From Terriglobia bacterium (GTDB lineage: Bacteria > Acidobacteriota > Terriglobia > UBA7540), in the NCBI GenBank assembly GCA_030041095.1, contig JASHON010000093.1, positions 1 to 51,220 of the forward strand: 51,220 bases of DNA. Reading direction: 5' to 3'. The translations under genes and the position numbers were made by a program. This document shows, in pieces, positions 25,841 through 36,734 of this stretch. Positions within the stretch are counted from its first letter, which is position 1, and each line of letters begins with the position of its first letter. The notes beneath the pieces were generated by a model. It worked only from the letters and a program-made list of their open reading frames with translations. It had not been told where the DNA came from and did not search any database.

Positions 25841-28519
25841 CTACTCGTACCTCAAGGCCACGATGGGGTCCACTTTCGTCGCACGCCGAGCGGGAATGTA
25901 GCTTGCAAGCAACGCCACCCCGGTCAGAATCAACGACACGGCGATCAACGTGAGCGGGTCAGTCGCCTTGATGCCGTAAAGCAGGCTGGAAAGGAAACGT
26001 GTCAGCAGCAGCGCGCCAACGATTCCGATTCCGACGCCGGCAAGCGCCAATCTGATCCCTTGCCCCAGCACAAGCCGCAGCAGGTCGTGCTTCTGCGCCC
26101 CGAGCGCCATGCGGATGCCGAACTCGTGTGCACGCTGGGTGACACCATAGCTGATGACGCCATAGAGGCCGACGGAGGCAAGCACCAGGGCGATCGCGGC
26201 AAACACGCCCAGCAGCGTGAGCGAAAAGCGCTGTGGACCCATTGAGGCCCACACAAGCTGACTCATCGAGCGGAGATCATAGATTGGCTGCTCGGCGTCT
26301 ACGTCGCGCACGGCCCGGCCGATCGCACCCGCGAGCATCCAAGGATCACCTGCAGTTCTTGCGAGGAAGAAAACGACGGGCCTAGTCTTTTGGTAAATGG
26401 AATAGTAGACGACGCCGCTGTCCCCACTCTGCACGCCCTCCCACGACTGCTCTGTTCCCGCCAGTTGGCTGAACCGCACATCCGCGACAACTCCGATAAT
26501 GGTCGCCCAAGGCTGGCCGTCGCCTGGGCGAATCCTCTGACCGACGGGATCCAGGTTCGGCCAATAGCGGCGTGCGAGAGCTTCGTCAATCACCGCAACG
26601 CGTTGGGTGTCCATCCGGTCCTCATTGGAAAAAGTACGGCCGTGCAGCAGGCGGATACCCAGTGCCTTGAAAAACCCGGGTGTGACGAACCTCCTTCCTC
26701 CCCAGGAACCAGGATTTCCAGGCGCGACCGGGCGACCCTCAATCTCGAACGAGCCAGTCACATTGCTGCCGCTAAACGGCATGGGAAACCCAGCTCCCGC
26801 TTCGGTCACCCCTGGCGTGGCGGACAAACGATCGACGACACTGCGAAAGAAATTCACTCGCTTCTGCGGCGTGTTGTATTTGACCCGGGACAGGGCCACA
26901 GCCGCCGTAATGACGCCTTGTGGCTGAAAACCTGGATTCACACGGCTGAGCTTGGACAGGCTCCCGAGAAGGAGTCCTGTTCCCGTCAGCAGTATCAATC
27001 CCAGCGCAAGCTCTCCCACAACCAGCGCCGAGCGCAGCTTGCCGCGAGAGCGGCCACCCGATGCAGTTCGAGACCCCTCCTTCAACGCAGAGTAAGCATC
27101 CGCTTGTGCCGCGGCCCAGGCTGGAACGGTACCCGCAACGATCGCCGAGAGGATGACTGCGCCCAAGGCAAAGAGCAGAACGCGGCCATCCATCGGAAAG
27201 GCCGCCCCAGGCATCAGGTTCTCGGGTGCAACTGCGGCCAGAGTGTGAATACCCAGCTTTGTGAGAACAGCCCCGACCAGCCCCCCTGCAATCGCCATCA
27301 GCAAAGTTTCCGCGAGTGTCTGCTGAACCAAGCGCCACCTCGAAGCCCCAAGCGCCGCACGTACGGCAAGCTCGCGCGCCCGGCCCGCGGCCCTCGCCAG
27401 CAGCAACCCGGCGATATTGGCGCAGGCAATAAGCAGCACAAAACCGACAGCGCCGGCGAGAATTAACAGCGGCGTTTGGAGGTCGCCATACACGAACCGG
27501 GGTAAAGGCAAAATGAACATGCCCCAGCCGGAATCTCTCGCGTAGCTCGTCGCCGGATTGTTGATGACCCGCGTCTCGATCATCGCCACCGCCGCACTCG
27601 CCCGTGCGAAGGACACCTTGGGGGCGAGGCGGGTCACGGCCAAGTACTCCTCATTAAATGTGTTACCTATGGAGAACGCCGCAGGCGGAAGTCCGAGCGG
27701 CGTCCATAGGGCAACACGGCTGGGCCAGTCAAAACCTCGCTGCATCACCCCGATGACACGGTAATACTGCTCATTCAACCGGATCGAGCGACCCACAATG
27801 CCAGGGTCGCCGCCGAACCAGCGCTTCCACGCATGGTAGGCGAGCACCACTTCATGATTCGCTCCAGGTCGGTCCTCTTGCTTGGTAAACGTTCGGCCCA
27901 GCAAGGGTGTGGCGCGAAACACACGAAACCATTGCCAAGTCACCATCGCTCCCACGAGATGTTGCGGAAACTCCCCGGAACTATAGTTGAAGTCCGACGC
28001 GTAGGGATCCTCCAGAGCCGCTGAGGAGAACAGATCCTTGCGTTGCTGGATCAGAACGAAGTCAGGCGCTGAGACCACAAGGCTCCTGAGATTGAATTTG
28101 CCGTACTTCACGCGCTGCACGACGACCTGCGCCGCGTCAGGAACGCCCGCAGGATGCAGAAACAATCCGTTCTCTATAGTGAAGATGGCGGTGGTCGCGC
28201 CGATGCCGAGGGCGAGGGTGAGGACTGCGACCGTCGTGAAACCGGGTGATTTGGCCAGGGTGCGAAAGGCGAAACGGACATCTCGGGCGAAGTCCTCTAG
28301 AGCATGCCCAGCACGTACCGCGCGGACCTCTTCCTTCACTTGCTCGATTCCGCCGAGCTCGATAAGCGCCTCTCGCCGGGCCGCCGGTTGCGAAAGCCCT
28401 TGTTTCATCTTCTCCTGCGTCAGAATTTCCAGCGATGAGCTCAGTTCATCATCCAGCGACCGGTCGACCGCCTGCTTGCGAAACAGGTTCCGGAACAAAC
28501 TCAGGATCCGTTTTGTCAT
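25841..28519 (-). CDS. ADOP-type ABC transporter permease (MacB-like), second copy
   Basis: 892 residues from the ATG at 28519. Upstream in-frame sequence overlaps the end of the PadR gene and is not needed, since the conserved N-terminus MTKRILSLFRNLFRKQAVDR matches that of the neighbouring copy. Layout is the same: cytoplasmic N-terminus, span with VLTLALGIGATTAIFTIENGLFL, MacB_PCD domain, FtsX spans with ELAVRAALGASRWRLVQQTL, second periplasmic domain, FtsX spans with HEFGIRMALGAQKHDLLRLVL, end PIVALRYE. The N-terminal ~90 residues of both copies are nearly identical while the middle differs, which suggests duplication with gene conversion at the 5' end. It follows padR by 17 bases. Confidence 0.9.
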   Translation of the reverse strand: MTKRILSLFRNLFRKQAVDRSLDDELSSSLEILTQEKMKQGLSQPAARREALIELGGIEQVKEEVRAVRAGHALEDFARDVRFAFRTLAKSPGFTTVAVLTLALGIGATTAIFTIENGLFLHPAGVPDAAQVVVQRVKYGKFNLRSLVVSAPDFVLIQQRKDLFSSAALEDPYASDFNYSSGEFPQHLVGAMVTWQWFRVFRATPLLGRTFTKQEDRPGANHEVVLAYHAWKRWFGGDPGIVGRSIRLNEQYYRVIGVMQRGFDWPSRVALWTPLGLPPAAFSIGNTFNEEYLAVTRLAPKVSFARASAAVAMIETRVINNPATSYARDSGWGMFILPLPRFVYGDLQTPLLILAGAVGFVLLIACANIAGLLLARAAGRARELAVRAALGASRWRLVQQTLAETLLMAIAGGLVGAVLTKLGIHTLAAVAPENLMPGAAFPMDGRVLLFALGAVILSAIVAGTVPAWAAAQADAYSALKEGSRTASGGRSRGKLRSALVVGELALGLILLTGTGLLLGSLSKLSRVNPGFQPQGVITAAVALSRVKYNTPQKRVNFFRSVVDRLSATPGVTEAGAGFPMPFSGSNVTGSFEIEGRPVAPGNPGSWGGRRFVTPGFFKALGIRLLHGRTFSNEDRMDTQRVAVIDEALARRYWPNLDPVGQRIRPGDGQPWATIIGVVADVRFSQLAGTEQSWEGVQSGDSGVVYYSIYQKTRPVVFFLARTAGDPWMLAGAIGRAVRDVDAEQPIYDLRSMSQLVWASMGPQRFSLTLLGVFAAIALVLASVGLYGVISYGVTQRAHEFGIRMALGAQKHDLLRLVLGQGIRLALAGVGIGIVGALLLTRFLSSLLYGIKATDPLTLIAVSLILTGVALLASYIPARRATKVDPIVALRYE

Positions 28520-28536
28520 GGTGTCCCCATTTACAG

Positions 28537-28869
28537 CTACGTCGACTGAAGGGCTGCCGTCATAATTCTCACCACTTGGTTCCATTGCCGCTCTTCAGAC
28601 TTGAGTTGAGTACGCCCTGAGGAGGTCAGCCGGTAGTATTTGGCCCGGCGGTTGTTGTCGGAGGAGCGCTACTCGCCTTCGACCCAGCCCCTTTCCTCCA
28701 TGCGGTGTAATGACGGGAACAGTGAGCCGAAACTCACCTGAAAGGCTCCCTGGGTAATTTGGGTAATGCGTCGGGAGATAGCGACCCCGTGCAAAGGCTC
28801 CAGGGAAACTGCTTTCAACACCAGCAGGTCGAGAGTCCCACGGAGAAGATCAGTACGTTTTTGGCTCAT
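28537..28869 (-). pseudogene. PadR-family regulator interrupted by an in-frame amber codon
   Basis: From 28869 the frame reads DLLRGTLDLLVLKAVSLEPLHGVAISRRI and GSLFPSLHRMEERGWVEGE, the PadR winged helix that precedes ADOP genes. A TAG at 28669-28671 stops it at codon 67. Beyond it the same frame continues with RSSDNNRRAKYYRLTSSGRTQL and ends at a stop at 28537, giving the normal ~110-codon PadR length. Homologues have Trp (EW) at the interrupted place, so TGG to TAG is a one-base change. Truncation removes the wing and dimerisation helix. Either the gene is newly dead or the stop is suppressed; recent loss is the simpler view. Confidence 0.8.
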
Positions 28870-28995
28870 GCGTCATCTTATCGGAATACGATAAGAAGTG
28901 TCTCACAGCTCCAGAGAATTTGCAACTGCTTCAAACCGTGCGATGTGCCGGACGAGATTGGGTATCCCGAGCCGACGAAGGTCTACAGCTACACA

Positions 28996-29119
28996 GGCTG
29001 CGGAAAAACTCTTTCGGGAGTTGACGTAGCGCCGGCATCTTGCCGGCAACTCCCTTCCATTCAACGGAGGCCGGCAAGATGCCGGCGCTAGGTTCGCGGC
29101 GTCGAGTTTTTCCGCAGCC
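28996..29119. repeat. Nested palindromic repeat (two-tier stem-loop)
   Basis: An outer pair of 16 bases, GGCTGCGGAAAAACTC at 28996-29011 and its exact complement at 29104-29119, encloses an inner pair of 21 bases at 29027-29047 and 29070-29090 (beginning TAGCGCCGGCATCTTGCC), also exact. The loop is 22 bases. The whole 124-base block can form one long interrupted cruciform or RNA hairpin. It has the look of a REP/MITE-type dispersed repeat. It lies between padR and the GYD gene; the rest of 28870-29255 holds no gene. Confidence 0.85.
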
Positions 29120-29255
29120 CGCACAACCCGGATGGCGTTGTCCTGCGGCTTTGATCGGTAGTCCGCGACAAGAGCACGAAGGTTGACTCCGGCCAAACCA
29201 GGGCGATAGGATTGCAACAGCAACGAAATTCCAACCGAAGGAGCTACATACTCCG

Positions 29256-29600
29256 ATGCAACACTACCTGTTTCAGGGTTCGTATACGCCTGAAGCCTGG
29301 GAGGCCTTGGTGAAGAACCCCCAGAACCGCTTCGACGCCGTCCGGCCAGTGGTCGAAAAGCTGGGCGGGAAGATCGACCAAGGCTGGCTGGCGTTTGGCG
29401 AGCACGACATCGTCGCCGTCCTCCAGATGCCGGACAATGTGAGCGCCGCCGCCCTGGCTATCGCCTTCAACGCAGGAGGCGCCTTGCAGGCCAGCAAGAC
29501 CACGCCGCTCCTGAGCGCCGAGCAGGGAGTCGAGGCCATGAAGAAGGCCGCGACCTGCGGCTACCGTCCGGCAACGGCCGCCGGTGCACACCGCGCGTGA
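29256..29600 (+). CDS. GYD-domain protein
   Basis: 114 residues of the small GYD family (PF08734), ferredoxin-like alpha/beta proteins of unknown function. Seen are YLFQGSYTPEAWEALVKNPQNR at the N-terminus, the conserved Arg and EKLGGKI, the family's G-x-D motif region as FGEHDIVAVLQMPDN, and the conserved Thr near TTPLLSAEQGVEAMKKA. A GAAGGAG ribosome-binding site lies 13 bases before the ATG, rather far. The gene stands alone, with the nested palindrome upstream. Confidence 0.8.
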   Translation: MQHYLFQGSYTPEAWEALVKNPQNRFDAVRPVVEKLGGKIDQGWLAFGEHDIVAVLQMPDNVSAAALAIAFNAGGALQASKTTPLLSAEQGVEAMKKAATCGYRPATAAGAHRA

Positions 29601-30341
29601 ACAGCGTTGCCGCGCCGCAGAGCGCCCCAGCTTTCCTTTATCGGTATGCGCCGCGCGGCGGGGCATTACGAAAGACACGAAGAAGACCGGTGGGCCAGCT
29701 ATTCGCTGGCTCACTGGCATGTGGTTCCGGCGCCAGAGCGAGTTGGGACAGGAGTTTCGACAGAGCGTCGAAGCCTGCTGGGAGACCTGTGGCCGCCGGG
29801 CCGATCAGTTTCAGAAGCCGTCAACTGGTTGAAAAACAAGGAAGCCAGTTTTTAATCTAAGGCAAGCAGTGCGCCAGGGTAACTTTCCTCTGGGCTTCAA
29901 GTTGGCAAAAGTATGCTTGGCGCTTGTTGAAAACGGGCGGCGCTGTCATCCTGAGCGCCCACAGCTTGGGCTGCCAATCTGGGGCATGACACGCGGCGCC
30001 AGGGCACGATTCCGGCTCGCTGAATACAAGGGGCTTAGCGCCGTGTGTCATGCAGAGGAGCCCGGGCGACGAAGGATCACTGCATTTGCTTGATTCTTCA
30101 AATGCCGGGATGCTTCGCTATGCTCAGCATGACATGACCCGAAGTGCTTTTTGAGCCCCCTGTCAGAACAAATTTACCGTGGGCAGTGCGCTGATCTCCT
30201 TGCCGGTTTCTTCCAATGGTCGCGATTTCCCTCTCGTCCACAATTCCATAGCGTAGTTAGCACGCGGCGCGGGTTCGTCGGCTGGAGCGTACGAATTTCG
30301 GTCCGTAGCCACAGGAAACATCCCATGGTTCGCGCGCCGCC
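29601..30341. other. Intergenic stretch with a dispersed repeat; no gene seen
   Basis: Open frames here overlap each other in several phases and have no family features, so none is called. The part at 29944-30134 is a dispersed repeat listed separately. The rest shows nothing recognisable. Confidence 0.5.
29944..30134. repeat. Dispersed ~185-bp intergenic repeat, copy 1
   Basis: Begins TGTCATCCTGAGCG and ends GCTCAGCATGACA, so the ends are inverted. Inside are a block with GGCTGCCAATCTGGGGCATG and a second inverted pair, ATGACACGCGGCGC and GCGCCGTGTGTCAT (one mismatch). A second copy in the same orientation lies at 38221-38402 with roughly 80-85 percent identity judged by eye. It has no coding capacity that makes sense. 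It is a palindromic MITE/REP-like element. Confidence 0.85.
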
Positions 30342-31763
30342 TCATCCACGCCGCAACGACAACGCAATCTCTTCGAGCGTCCGGCCCTTCGTTTCCGGAA
30401 GCCGGAAGAGAATAAACATAAATCCAGCGGCGCACACGCCTGCGTAAGTCCAAAACGTGCCCGAAGCGCCCAGAGATCGATCGAGAAACGGAAACGTGTA
30501 CGTGAGGATGAAACTGGCCGTCCAGAGCGACACGACGGCGGTGGACATGGCCGTTCCGCGAACGCGATTGGGAAATATCTCCGAAATCACCACCCAGGTG
30601 ACCGGCGCCAGCGATGTGGCGTAACACGCGATGGCCGCGAGCACGAGAGCGAGCATCAAGCTGCCCTTGGCGCCCGCGTGATATCCCGCTCCGAGCACAA
30701 TGTAAATTACTGCCAAGCCTGCTGAGCCCGCCAGCATGAGCACGCGGCGTCCTGCGCGGTCCACCAATCCCATCGCCAGAAGCGTGAACACGAGATTCAC
30801 CAGACCGGTGACGAGAATATCGAAGAGAATACCGGAGACTTGGTAGCCTGCGGCCGAAAACACTTCCTGCGCATAGTTGAAGATCACGTTGATGCCGCAC
30901 CATTGCTGGAACACCGCCAGTCCCGCACCCAAGAGAAGAAGCTTGGCCATCCCCGGCGCCACGAGAGATCGGAGATTCACACGCCCGCTTTCACCCTCAA
31001 TACCCGTTTGGATTTCTTCGAGCGCTTGCGCGCTTCGGGCCGGTCCGCCAATTCTTTCCAGGACGCTCAAGGCGCGCGCGCGTCGGCCGGAGCTCGCCAG
31101 CCAGCGCGGACTTTCCGGAACGAAAAACATTCCCACAAGAAATATGGCTGCTGGAAGGGCTGTCACACCGAACATCCAGCGCCAGCCGGTTTGCCCGTTC
31201 CAGGAATGCAGGATGTATTGAGAAGTCGCGCCGGGCGGCACGGGCCTCGCAATCAGCCAATTCACGCATTGCGCCAACAGGATGCCAACGACAAGGGTGA
31301 GTTGATTCAGGGAAACCATCCGGCCGCGCACATGCGCTGGCGAGACTTCCGCAATGTACATGGGCGAAAGGGTGGAAGCAAGGCCGATGGCGACGCCGCC
31401 GCTGATTCGCCAGCGCACGAAACCGGCAAACGTTTCCGAAGACGCGGTGCCCAGCGAGGACACGGCAAAAAGAACCGCCGCGAGGATCAGCAATCGCTTA
31501 CGTCCGTAGCGGTCGCTGAGAGGCCCGGAGACCAGTGCGCCAACGAGGCAGCCCACGAGCGCGCAACTCATTGCCCATCCTTGCTGGGAAGGCTGAGTGA
31601 GTGCGAAAAATTTCTCGTAAAAGGGCTTGGCCCCGCCAATTACAACCCAGTCATAGCCAAACAGAAGACCGCCGAGCGCCGCCACGAACGAGATGGTCCA
31701 CGCATAAGCGGCGTTGTAGTTGACGCCGTCCCGGGCGGTACGTTTCGCGGCTGAAACGGTCAT
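30342..31763 (-). CDS. MFS sugar porter (XylE/GLUT-like)
   Basis: 473 residues with about 12 membrane spans and the sugar-porter signatures: GGLLFGYDWVVIGGA in span 1, GPLSDRYGRKRLL in the first loop, PMYIAEVSPAHVRGRMVSLNQ, the loop PESPRWLAS, FQQWCGINVIFNYA in span 7 (the Q..GIN sugar-binding motif), VDRAGRRVLML, and PETKGRTLEEI after the last span. These proteins import hexoses or pentoses by proton symport. It follows the GH3 glycosidase by 22 bases, so the pair probably cleaves a glycoside and takes up the released sugar. Confidence 0.92.
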   Translation of the reverse strand: MTVSAAKRTARDGVNYNAAYAWTISFVAALGGLLFGYDWVVIGGAKPFYEKFFALTQPSQQGWAMSCALVGCLVGALVSGPLSDRYGRKRLLILAAVLFAVSSLGTASSETFAGFVRWRISGGVAIGLASTLSPMYIAEVSPAHVRGRMVSLNQLTLVVGILLAQCVNWLIARPVPPGATSQYILHSWNGQTGWRWMFGVTALPAAIFLVGMFFVPESPRWLASSGRRARALSVLERIGGPARSAQALEEIQTGIEGESGRVNLRSLVAPGMAKLLLLGAGLAVFQQWCGINVIFNYAQEVFSAAGYQVSGILFDILVTGLVNLVFTLLAMGLVDRAGRRVLMLAGSAGLAVIYIVLGAGYHAGAKGSLMLALVLAAIACYATSLAPVTWVVISEIFPNRVRGTAMSTAVVSLWTASFILTYTFPFLDRSLGASGTFWTYAGVCAAGFMFILFRLPETKGRTLEEIALSLRRG

Positions 31764-31785
31764 TGATGCGCACCGGCCGCCGGTG

Positions 31786-34518
31786 TTACCTCGGCAGGCT
31801 CATCTCGCCGGCGATCTGGAAACTGCCTCTGACGTACGCCACGCCGCTCACCGGCTCGCCCCCTCCAACGGAAATCGAATAGGTCCCAGGCTCGACGCGA
31901 CGCTGGCCCTGTTCCGTGACCGTACTCAAATCTCTCGGTGTGAGATTGAATGTCACCCGGCGGGATTCGCCGGCCGCAAGGTGAATCCGGGTGAATCCTT
32001 TGAGCGCAAGGAGCGGCGCGCTGTGGGCAGGCGGGTATTTAAGGTAAAGCTCTGCCACTTCGTCGCCGGGAACGCGGGAGATGTTTTGGACTTCTGCGGT
32101 GACGACTAAAGGCGAGCCGGCGGCGACCGAGCTGGTGGAAAGATGAAGGTGGCTGAAGGAAAATCTTGAATAACTCAGGCCGTAACCAAAACGGTAGAGG
32201 GGCTGCCCGCGAAAATAACGGTAAGTGCGGTTCGCCATGGAATAGTCCTCAAACGGCGGAAGCTGGTTGACCGAAGTATAAAAGGTGAGCGGCAGACGGC
32301 CCGCAGGATTGCTTTTTCCCGCCAGAGTTTCGGCAATTGCCGTTCCACCCGCTTCGCCTGGATACCAGGCCTCGAGGATAGCGGCGGCATGCTGTTGCAC
32401 CCAATCGACGGCCAGCGCGCTGCCATTCATCAACACCACCACCAGCGGCTTGCCCGTGGCCGCCAACGCCGTGAGCAGCTCCTTCTGAACCGGCGGCAAA
32501 CTCAGCGTGGTTCGGTCGCCGCCCGCAAATCCGGGGATTTCGAGCGGCATCTCTTCGCCTTCGAGATGAGGCGAAAGGCCGACGAATGCGACTGCCACAT
32601 CCGCCATTTTCACCATCTTCACCGCCTGATCGCGCTCGATGGCAACCGGCGGCTTCCAATTGAGCGTAATCCCGGCGCCGAAGAGCGGCGACCGGTGAGA
32701 ATAATCCAGGCGAAGCTGATGCGGGCGAGAGCCCGCAAAATCTACCGTATACGTGGGAAGGGCCGCCTGGCGGTTAAAGCTGTGGCCTGAGAGAACACGT
32801 TTGCCGTCGATATAAAGCTCGAATGCTTCGTGATCTTCGCAGGGAAAGCAGTTCGGCTCTTCGATTCCGAAAATGTAGCGGCCCGGTCCAGGCGGTGTCA
32901 GCGTTCCCGTCCAGCGTACAGAAAATCCTTTCATCCCAATGCCGGGCACGGGCGATGAAGCATTCCAATCAAACTGAACTTGTGGGTCGACGCGGGTGAA
33001 CGCCGGCTTGCCCTGGAAATCCGGGTTCGAGAAATATTCCGCTTCGAGCCCAGCCAACTGACGCTTGCCTTGAAGATGAAACGCGGTGCGTGGGACAGGT
33101 ATGGGAAGCAGGGTGTCATAGGGAGAACCCTGTGCGTAAAGGACGCGAGCTTTCCCCATGAACTGCCGGATCATGCCTTCGACAGGCAGCACGGGATGCG
33201 ACGGGACACCGTGATAATTGCCTTCGATCGCGGGAAGCGATTCCGCGTTGGGACCAACGACGGCAATCGTTTTAATGCGCGTGGATAGCGGCAAGATGCC
33301 ATCCTCGTTCTTGAGCAGCACCATCGATTCACGCGCCACTTGAAGGGCGAGGGCGCGGTGCGCAGGCGAATCGACCTCCGCCATCGGAATGCGATCAAAC
33401 GGCACGTCTGCCGGAGGGTCAAACATCCCCAGCCGAAAGCGTGCCGTGAAAAGGCGAGTGACAGCCTGGTTGATCTTGCTCTCTCGAATAAGCCCGTCGT
33501 GGACGGCTTTCACCAGCGTGGCAAACTCATCCACGCCCGTGGCACAGGTCGTATCCGTTCCAGCGAGGACGGCGTCGACAGAAGCGTGTTCGAGGTCTTT
33601 GGCGTAGTGGTGGCCGAACGCGATATCGTCAACAGCGCCGCAGTCAGACGTGACATAGCCCCCAAAATGCCACACACCACGCAGAGTTTTTTGCAGCAGG
33701 AACGGATTGGCGCAGGAGGGAACGCCGTTCACAGCATTGTACGAGCACATCACGGAATCAGCGTGCCCTTCGGTAATCGCCAATCGGAAAGCCGGGAAAT
33801 ACGTGGCTTCAATATCATGCATGGAAGCGTTGGCGCTGAACTGATGGCGCAAAGGCTCAGGGCCGCTGTAAAGGGCAAAATGCTTCGGCGTCGCGACGAC
33901 TGCAAGATATTTCGGATTGTTGCCCTGCATTCCCGTGACGTAAGCGACGGCAAGATGGCCGGTAAGGAACGGATCCTCGCCGTAAGTTTCCTGGCTCCGG
34001 CCCCATCGCGGGTCGCGAACGATATTGATATTCGGCGCCCAAAACGTGAGTCCGTAATACATGCTGTGGTTATCTTCACGCTGTGCCTGATTGTACTTGG
34101 CCCTCGCTTCAGTTGAAATGACGCGAGCTTCGCGATGAATCAATGGCGCATCCCAAGTGGCCGCCATGCCGATGGCCTGCGGAAAAACTGTGGCAACGCC
34201 GGCCCTCGCCACGCCATGCAGCCCTTCACTCCACCAGTCGTAGGACGGAATGCCAAGACGCGGAATCGCCGGAGCGGTGTGCTGCATTTGCAGGACTTTT
34301 TCCCGAAGCGTCATTCGGGAAACCAAGTCTTGAACGCGCTGTGCGATAGGAGCGGACGGGTTCAGATACAACAGCCTCGGCTGCTGGGCAGCCTCGAGCC
34401 CGTTCCTAAAGGCTGCCTTAGGAGGGAGGTTGTTTCGCAGAAATATCCCACCCGCCAGGATCGACAGAAGGCACAGGATTAACACTCCGCGCCAGCGCGC
34501 ATGACCTTGTGCGCTCAT
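31786..34518 (-). CDS. GH3 beta-glycosidase with PA14 insertion
   Basis: 910 residues with an N-terminal hydrophobic segment (VLILCLLSILAGGIFL) that is a signal peptide or anchor. The GH3 N-terminal barrel has LREKVLQMQ, WWSEGLHGVAR, WAPNINIVRDPRWGRSQETYGEDP, KHFALYSG, and the nucleophile Asp in GYVTSDCGAVDD (about residue 300). The GH3 C-terminal domain (VAVVGPNAES...) is interrupted at about 500-640 by a PA14 domain (GLEAEYFSNPDFQG...FEIEEPN-like...YIDGKRVL), and a fibronectin-III-like domain closes the protein. The YGEDP and SDCGAV context resembles xylan beta-xylosidase/arabinosidase members. A GGAGGG site precedes the ATG. It forms an operon with the sugar porter. Confidence 0.92.
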   Translation of the reverse strand: MSAQGHARWRGVLILCLLSILAGGIFLRNNLPPKAAFRNGLEAAQQPRLLYLNPSAPIAQRVQDLVSRMTLREKVLQMQHTAPAIPRLGIPSYDWWSEGLHGVARAGVATVFPQAIGMAATWDAPLIHREARVISTEARAKYNQAQREDNHSMYYGLTFWAPNINIVRDPRWGRSQETYGEDPFLTGHLAVAYVTGMQGNNPKYLAVVATPKHFALYSGPEPLRHQFSANASMHDIEATYFPAFRLAITEGHADSVMCSYNAVNGVPSCANPFLLQKTLRGVWHFGGYVTSDCGAVDDIAFGHHYAKDLEHASVDAVLAGTDTTCATGVDEFATLVKAVHDGLIRESKINQAVTRLFTARFRLGMFDPPADVPFDRIPMAEVDSPAHRALALQVARESMVLLKNEDGILPLSTRIKTIAVVGPNAESLPAIEGNYHGVPSHPVLPVEGMIRQFMGKARVLYAQGSPYDTLLPIPVPRTAFHLQGKRQLAGLEAEYFSNPDFQGKPAFTRVDPQVQFDWNASSPVPGIGMKGFSVRWTGTLTPPGPGRYIFGIEEPNCFPCEDHEAFELYIDGKRVLSGHSFNRQAALPTYTVDFAGSRPHQLRLDYSHRSPLFGAGITLNWKPPVAIERDQAVKMVKMADVAVAFVGLSPHLEGEEMPLEIPGFAGGDRTTLSLPPVQKELLTALAATGKPLVVVLMNGSALAVDWVQQHAAAILEAWYPGEAGGTAIAETLAGKSNPAGRLPLTFYTSVNQLPPFEDYSMANRTYRYFRGQPLYRFGYGLSYSRFSFSHLHLSTSSVAAGSPLVVTAEVQNISRVPGDEVAELYLKYPPAHSAPLLALKGFTRIHLAAGESRRVTFNLTPRDLSTVTEQGQRRVEPGTYSISVGGGEPVSGVAYVRGSFQIAGEMSLPR

Positions 34519-34753
34519 CGTAACCCTCCTGCAAAGGCTAAAAGCTTATAAGGAAGGCTCAGGGATTGTCCAGGGAAAAGGCGGAGCGCGTTTTGACGTT
34601 TCCGGCCGCTCAGGATGAGTGCGACCAACGGCAAACAACTCCTGCAAATTGGCACGCTGATTTGAGCGAGTGAAACCGGATGGGGATCGCGTGAGCGCCA
34701 GTTTCCTGTCGCAACGCTGGATGAGATGGTGCAGTGACGCTGTGCGAGAATCC

Positions 34754-36664
<1,911 letters not shown>

Positions 36665-36734
36665 TTTACTGCCTCCAGCTTCGGGACACTCAAAAGTGAC
36701 CCAGCGGTCCTTTTATATTAGACGCCGCAAAACC

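Noticed and set aside
29597-29860. Overlapping open frames after the GYD gene
   Set aside because: Several phases are open at once, with no ribosome site or recognisable domain; likely GC-rich noise.
30163-30903. 246-codon minus-strand frame overlapping the MFS gene
   Set aside because: Arg/Ser/His-rich translation in another phase of the sugar porter gene; a shadow frame.
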